A DNA stretch of 64,000 bases from Rhynchosporium graminicola (taxonomy: Eukaryota > Ascomycota > Leotiomycetes > Helotiales > Ploettnerulaceae): contig FJUW01000017.1 in assembly GCA_900074885.1 (NCBI GenBank), positions 193,933 through 257,932 of the forward strand, written 5' to 3'. Shown here piece by piece: positions 59,922 to 64,000 of the stretch (the first letter of the stretch is position 1; each line of letters begins with the position of its first letter). Both the position numbers and the translations under genes were made by a program. A model generated the notes under the pieces. That model saw only the letters and a list, made by a program, of their open reading frames with translations. It did no database searches and was not told where the DNA came from.

Positions 59922-62840
59922 CTAGAGGCCACGCTCCTGCAGAATCTCCTTGAGAAGCTTCTGGAAACTTTCCACGTGGGGCGGGTTCGGGATGGTCTTA
60001 TGATCTCCCTCCACGAGATGATACTTCGCACCTCCCTCGACAAAAGCGTCCCACTTGGAGATATACCCACCGAACCAATCTTCCACATTCGTAGCTGGCC
60101 CATATCCCGGCATCGGCGCGGTGTAAAACACGTCCATGTTCTTCACCATTCCCTCCGGATCATAATCAGATATGCTCTTCTTCATGAAAAGAGCGATCTT
60201 GGCCCAGTTGTCGAGACTCTCCATGGTCATACCCAACTCGCGTAGTCGCGACTGATCGGCCAAACCCGCGATATGGGCGAGTGTTTCCTCATGAGATGAA
60301 TCTCGAGCTTCGGGCAGATAGGAAATCGCGTATGCCTCTTCGAAGAGGCCGACGAACGAAGCGAGGAGTAGGACCACCCTGTACCAATCGTATTTCTTCA
60401 CTCTGTCTTTCGAGAAGGGCTGCTGGTCAAAGACGCCCAAGAACTTGATATCATCGTCCTGGAGGGCCATACGCTTTGTGATCTCGAAAGCTGGGACAGC
60501 TCCGTACGCGTATCCGGCGATGGCGTAGGGTCCTTCTGGTTGCGCTTTCTTGATGGCGGAATGGTAGGTGGTGATGAGCTCGTCCAGAGAAGTGAAGTGT
60601 GGCTCGCCATCGAATCCTCGTGCTCGTATGGCGTATATTGGCCGATCAGTGAAGTAGCGTGCTAGGTTCATGAAGATGAGAACTTCACCGAGACCGGAGT
60701 GTATGAGCCATAATGGAGTCTTGTCGCCATGGGGTTGCAGTACTACCACCGGAGAGAAAGTGTAGTCATTCTGTAGTTTGTGCAGAGCCGCTCCTAGTTC
60801 ATGGATAACTGGGTGACCAAATAACGTGGTATGCGGGATATGGGGGATCTTAAGCGTCTTCTGGAGCGCGGATTGGAGTCGTAGAATATCGACGGACGAC
60901 AATCCCAGAGCAAATAGATCTGTGTTTCTATTGATTGCCACCTTGCTTTCCGGGAAAACTTGGATACATATGCTTGTTATGATGGTTTCCGTCACGTTGG
61001 CCACCTGTTGCCGTAGGTCGTCGTCGAATTTCTCCATGGTTGCTTCAGGAATCATGTAAACATCGTAATTCCCCTTCTCAAATTCATCCTTGATGTGTTT
61101 TCGAGACAGCTTGCCAAGTGAAGATTTCTGAAGACAGGATTCTGGAAGTGGGATCCTTGCAGGTTCAGCCCCATAGTTCATGACGATACATCTGGATATT
61201 GCCCTTTCCGCACGACCTCGAGCCGAGCAATCGCTCATGTCATGGTTTGGAAGGTAGACGATACCCAAAGTTTCGGTGTCGTCGCTATCTTTTCGGTACG
61301 AAAAGGCGACTGTGTACGAAGGAGTGACGCCTGGAATTTTCGCTAGTTCAATAGAATTCTCGATAGCCTGCAGATACTAAGGTAACGTTTGAGTCAGTAA
61401 TGACCACTTCAAGATGATCCAAGAGATTGACAAGGAATTTCTCAAGCATGTATGAGACATTCAGAATAGGAGTTTCTGGGTCATTCCGTTACTCACGTGG
61501 CTGTTCCCATTGATGATGATAGTCTCTTTCTCTCTTCCAGTCAAAAGCAGCTTTCCATTCTTATCAAGCAGCGCAAGATCTCCCGTCTTGAACCATCCAT
61601 CTCGAGTGAAGCTGTCCGCCGTCTTCTCTGGATTATTGTAGTACTCCTTGAAGACACAAGGTCCTGAAAGCTGAAGCGAACCTATCTCATTTGGTGCTGC
61701 TTCGATACCCTCCTCTCGCATAATGCGGGTACGGATAGCTTGAGTGGGATGTCCAACAGAGCAATGAGTTGAGGCTGGAAAGATGTCGTATGAAGGGCAG
61801 TCAACACTGTACACCGCGCCAGCGCAAGACTCGGTCAAGCCTAGACCTGGCCTGATGAATGATTGTGGGGCGTTGTACTCCTGCAACAATCTTGTAAGCT
61901 CAGTTACTGTTTCGACTGTATTGGCTTCCCCTCCTGATATGAGAGTTCGCAAATGAGAAAGATCGATCGATAGTACATCATCGTCGCGAGATTTCTTCAA
62001 TGAGGCGCAGATGTTGGCGAGCAAGAAGTTTGGAGCGAAGGTGTATGACACATGATGGTCACTCAACCTTCGCAGAAGTTCCAAAGGTGTTCCAACCGCA
62101 GAGGAGGTTGCAATGTGAACTTGGTTAGCATTAAGCTTCAAAGCATGTAAATGAATCTCCACAAGATTCGCAACATGGTCAAATCCCGTCCAAGCCAGGA
62201 ACGTGTCCTTGGCCGTGGTTCCGTGTATCTTGATCTTTCCATCAACCGAAGAGAGCAGGTTATGGTGTGAGAGAGAGACTGCCTTTGAGTCGCCAGTGCT
62301 ACCAGATGTCAGGAGAAGAACTGCGAGTTCCTCAAATTTCTTCCTGAGTCCTTCAGGGTCGGCCTTGGTCAAATCTGGCTCGGGAGCAGGAAAGATCTTT
62401 GGGAGAGAAATTTCATCAATTGCGGAAGTGGTAGTGATTCGTAGTCCATCAACGTCCGGAAATTCCGACTTGAGGGCTTCCGTTGTGATTATCAGGGGGC
62501 TCTGGAGAAGCTGTTGAAGTGATCGAACATGTCTCTCGCACCGGTCTGGATCTCTAGGAAGAGGAGCTGAGAGGCACGGCACACCTCCAGCTGCAACAAT
62601 AGCCCAGAACCAATAAATGCAATCAAGACGATCTTCTACGTGAAGAAGAGTTACCGTGTTCAGAGAAAAGTGCTCGATTGCTTGTAGACGTTTAGATCTG
62701 AGGACTGCTTGCTCGTACAGTTGAGCGTAACTGATTTTCAACACCGAGTCATCTGATGTATTCGAAGGATGAATGAGCAGGCCGTTAAAGTTGACAGACT
62801 GTGCAGCTTTCTGCAAAAGTTGAAGCAAATTTTGAGCCAT
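59922..62840 (-). CDS. NRPS-like adenylation-thiolation-thioesterase enzyme
   Basis: Domain order matches the fungal family that dimerises aryl-pyruvates to quinones, furanones or aspulvinones (atromentin, aspulvinone, microperfuranone synthetases). Two exons, 62840-61497 and 61376-59922, flank a 120-base intron and give 932 residues. The A domain shows LLLTSGSTGDSKAV, GLGLTESCAG, WFKTGDLALLD and TGREKETIIING. The T domain is at about 600-680 with FALGLSSVDILRL (phosphopantetheine Ser about 609). The TE domain is at about 680-925 with LWLIHSGLGEVLIF, a nucleophile elbow GYAYG and the His motif VEGDHKTIPNPPH. In the elbow the expected Ser is Ala738 (GCG at 60509-60507), one base from TCG Ser. 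An in-frame upstream Met at 62948 is a less likely start. The product is unknown, and no tailoring genes lie within the window. Confidence 0.88.
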
Positions 62841-64000
62841 GACCGCTACTTTGATGGCTCTTGCCAGATAATGATCAAGAGAATAGATTCGAACAGTTTG
62901 AAATGAAAGAATGGATCTTTGAATGTTGATGCTTGACAAATGTACCATGAGCGGGCTTTATATCAGTCTCATTCAAGGTCGTTTGCAATGCCTCAATCAC
63001 ATCGCGGAAAAGGCGGATACATCGACTATCTGGAATCCTCTTACATCTTTACGAACATGTTGGTTACCGCTTCCGCTGAGCCAGACTTGCATATCATGTA
63101 TCGATTGTGATGCACACAGCTTGTTGCATGAACCGACCCCTCGGGAATCTCTTGAACCAATCTCCACCTCTCTAACGGTCCGTTTCTTGACATCTTGATA
63201 AGCCCCAGAAATATGGAATGTTCTACAGAATCCGATTGGTTCGTTTAGCGAGAATCCCGAATGAAAATAAAGCCACCAACAACAGATACCATACGATTGG
63301 GTTATGTAGTCAGCTTGACAACCGGCAACCTTTTCCTGAACCCGGATCTTCACTTTCTGTTACACTATCGAACATGTGCTTGCGCTTTGATATTATGGTG
63401 GCAAAGATGGCCAGATCTTGGGATTTAGATAGGCTTCGAAGGGTAAAAGGCAATTGGAAATCCTAAGGTTAACTTATCTTACGAATCAGTTACTGTCAGG
63501 TATTCTTGCGATCGGCTTAGTTAATTCCATCATCTTGTATGGCTGAGGGACCATATATGACTATTGTGGGATGGACAATGGTTTCCTTGCCTTTCCCACA
63601 TGCCATGCTGGCGATCCAACATCCCGTCCCGAATGATTGGGACTTTATTACCAATCTGTTGGTGTCTCAAAGTGGAAATCGAGGCTTGCATTGCACAATT
63701 CGTTTTTGGGCTTTGATCATTCGATTATCGCCATTGAGACTGCAAATGAGCCAATGAATGTGTCGGAGCTACTCGGCTTGACTCAATGTATGGAAGAGAC
63801 TCGCTTTCGCTTTGGCCTCCACTCCCACGCTGTGGCTAACAAGAATTCACACCCGTTCTCAAACTGCAGGCAAGAGTAGCTAGCAAATGGAATGAAGAAC
63901 TTTCTTTATTTCTTACATTGGTAGCATCTCACTATGACCAACAAAGTCTCCTCCAGAATGGCACATCAAAACTTCGAGGCTACGAAAACTCGTCCTTAGC
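62841..64000. other. promoter of the NRPS-like gene and right edge, nothing recognised
   Basis: Short frames only, without family resemblance. The window ends before any neighbouring gene can be seen. Confidence 0.45.

Noticed and set aside
59922..64000. Secondary metabolite gene cluster
   Set aside because: Only the NRPS-like gene is visible. No tailoring enzyme, transporter or regulator lies within reach on the left, and the right flank is outside the window.

Overview
This is a stretch of nuclear DNA from a filamentous ascomycete (Pezizomycotina). The introns are short (mostly 44-120 bases) with GTAAGT-like donors and NAG acceptors, gene spacing is loose, and the gene models are typical fungal ones: PMP3-type proteolipid, SPC3, VPS54, MCM5, a CTK1-type kinase, HAT2 and XRN1. 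Leotiomycetes is a plausible class, but this is an inference from general gene style and no database comparison was possible. No rRNA, tRNA or CRISPR array was recognised. I assembled the gene models by hand, requiring consensus splice sites, phase agreement across every junction and a total coding length divisible by three.

Layout. Bases 1-4036 hold no intact gene I can recognise, but do hold two coding-like frames broken by in-frame stops. Bases 4037-8160 carry a divergent pair encoding the two halves of an acyl-CoA carboxylase (carboxyltransferase on -, biotin carboxylase/biotin carrier on +). Bases 9060-11033 carry a PMP3-like membrane peptide and signal peptidase subunit SPC3. Bases 11034-23517 are gene-poor: one orphan membrane protein, one sugar transporter, a 65-base tandem duplication and a very AT-rich island. 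Bases 23518-25993 encode a ten-exon Dal5-type transporter.

From 27095 to 55730 the window is a dense housekeeping block: VPS54 (Golgi tethering), MCM5 (replication licensing, with MluI-box elements upstream), a CTK1/CDK12-type kinase with a long RS-rich N-terminus, an F-box protein, HAT2 divergent from XRN1, and an RNA-binding protein with a degenerate exonuclease-like domain, an RRM and two RanBP2 zinc fingers. Two small multi-exon genes with no long open frame lie between these (40824-41241 and 51979-52558) and could easily be missed.

Bases 55731-59921 are non-coding or decayed sequence with a TCAG-type tandem repeat. Bases 59922-62840 encode an NRPS-like adenylation-thiolation-thioesterase enzyme of the atromentin/aspulvinone synthetase type. 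Its thioesterase has alanine where the family's nucleophilic serine should be. The right edge (62841-64000) holds no recognisable gene, so whether this enzyme sits in a biosynthetic cluster cannot be judged from here.
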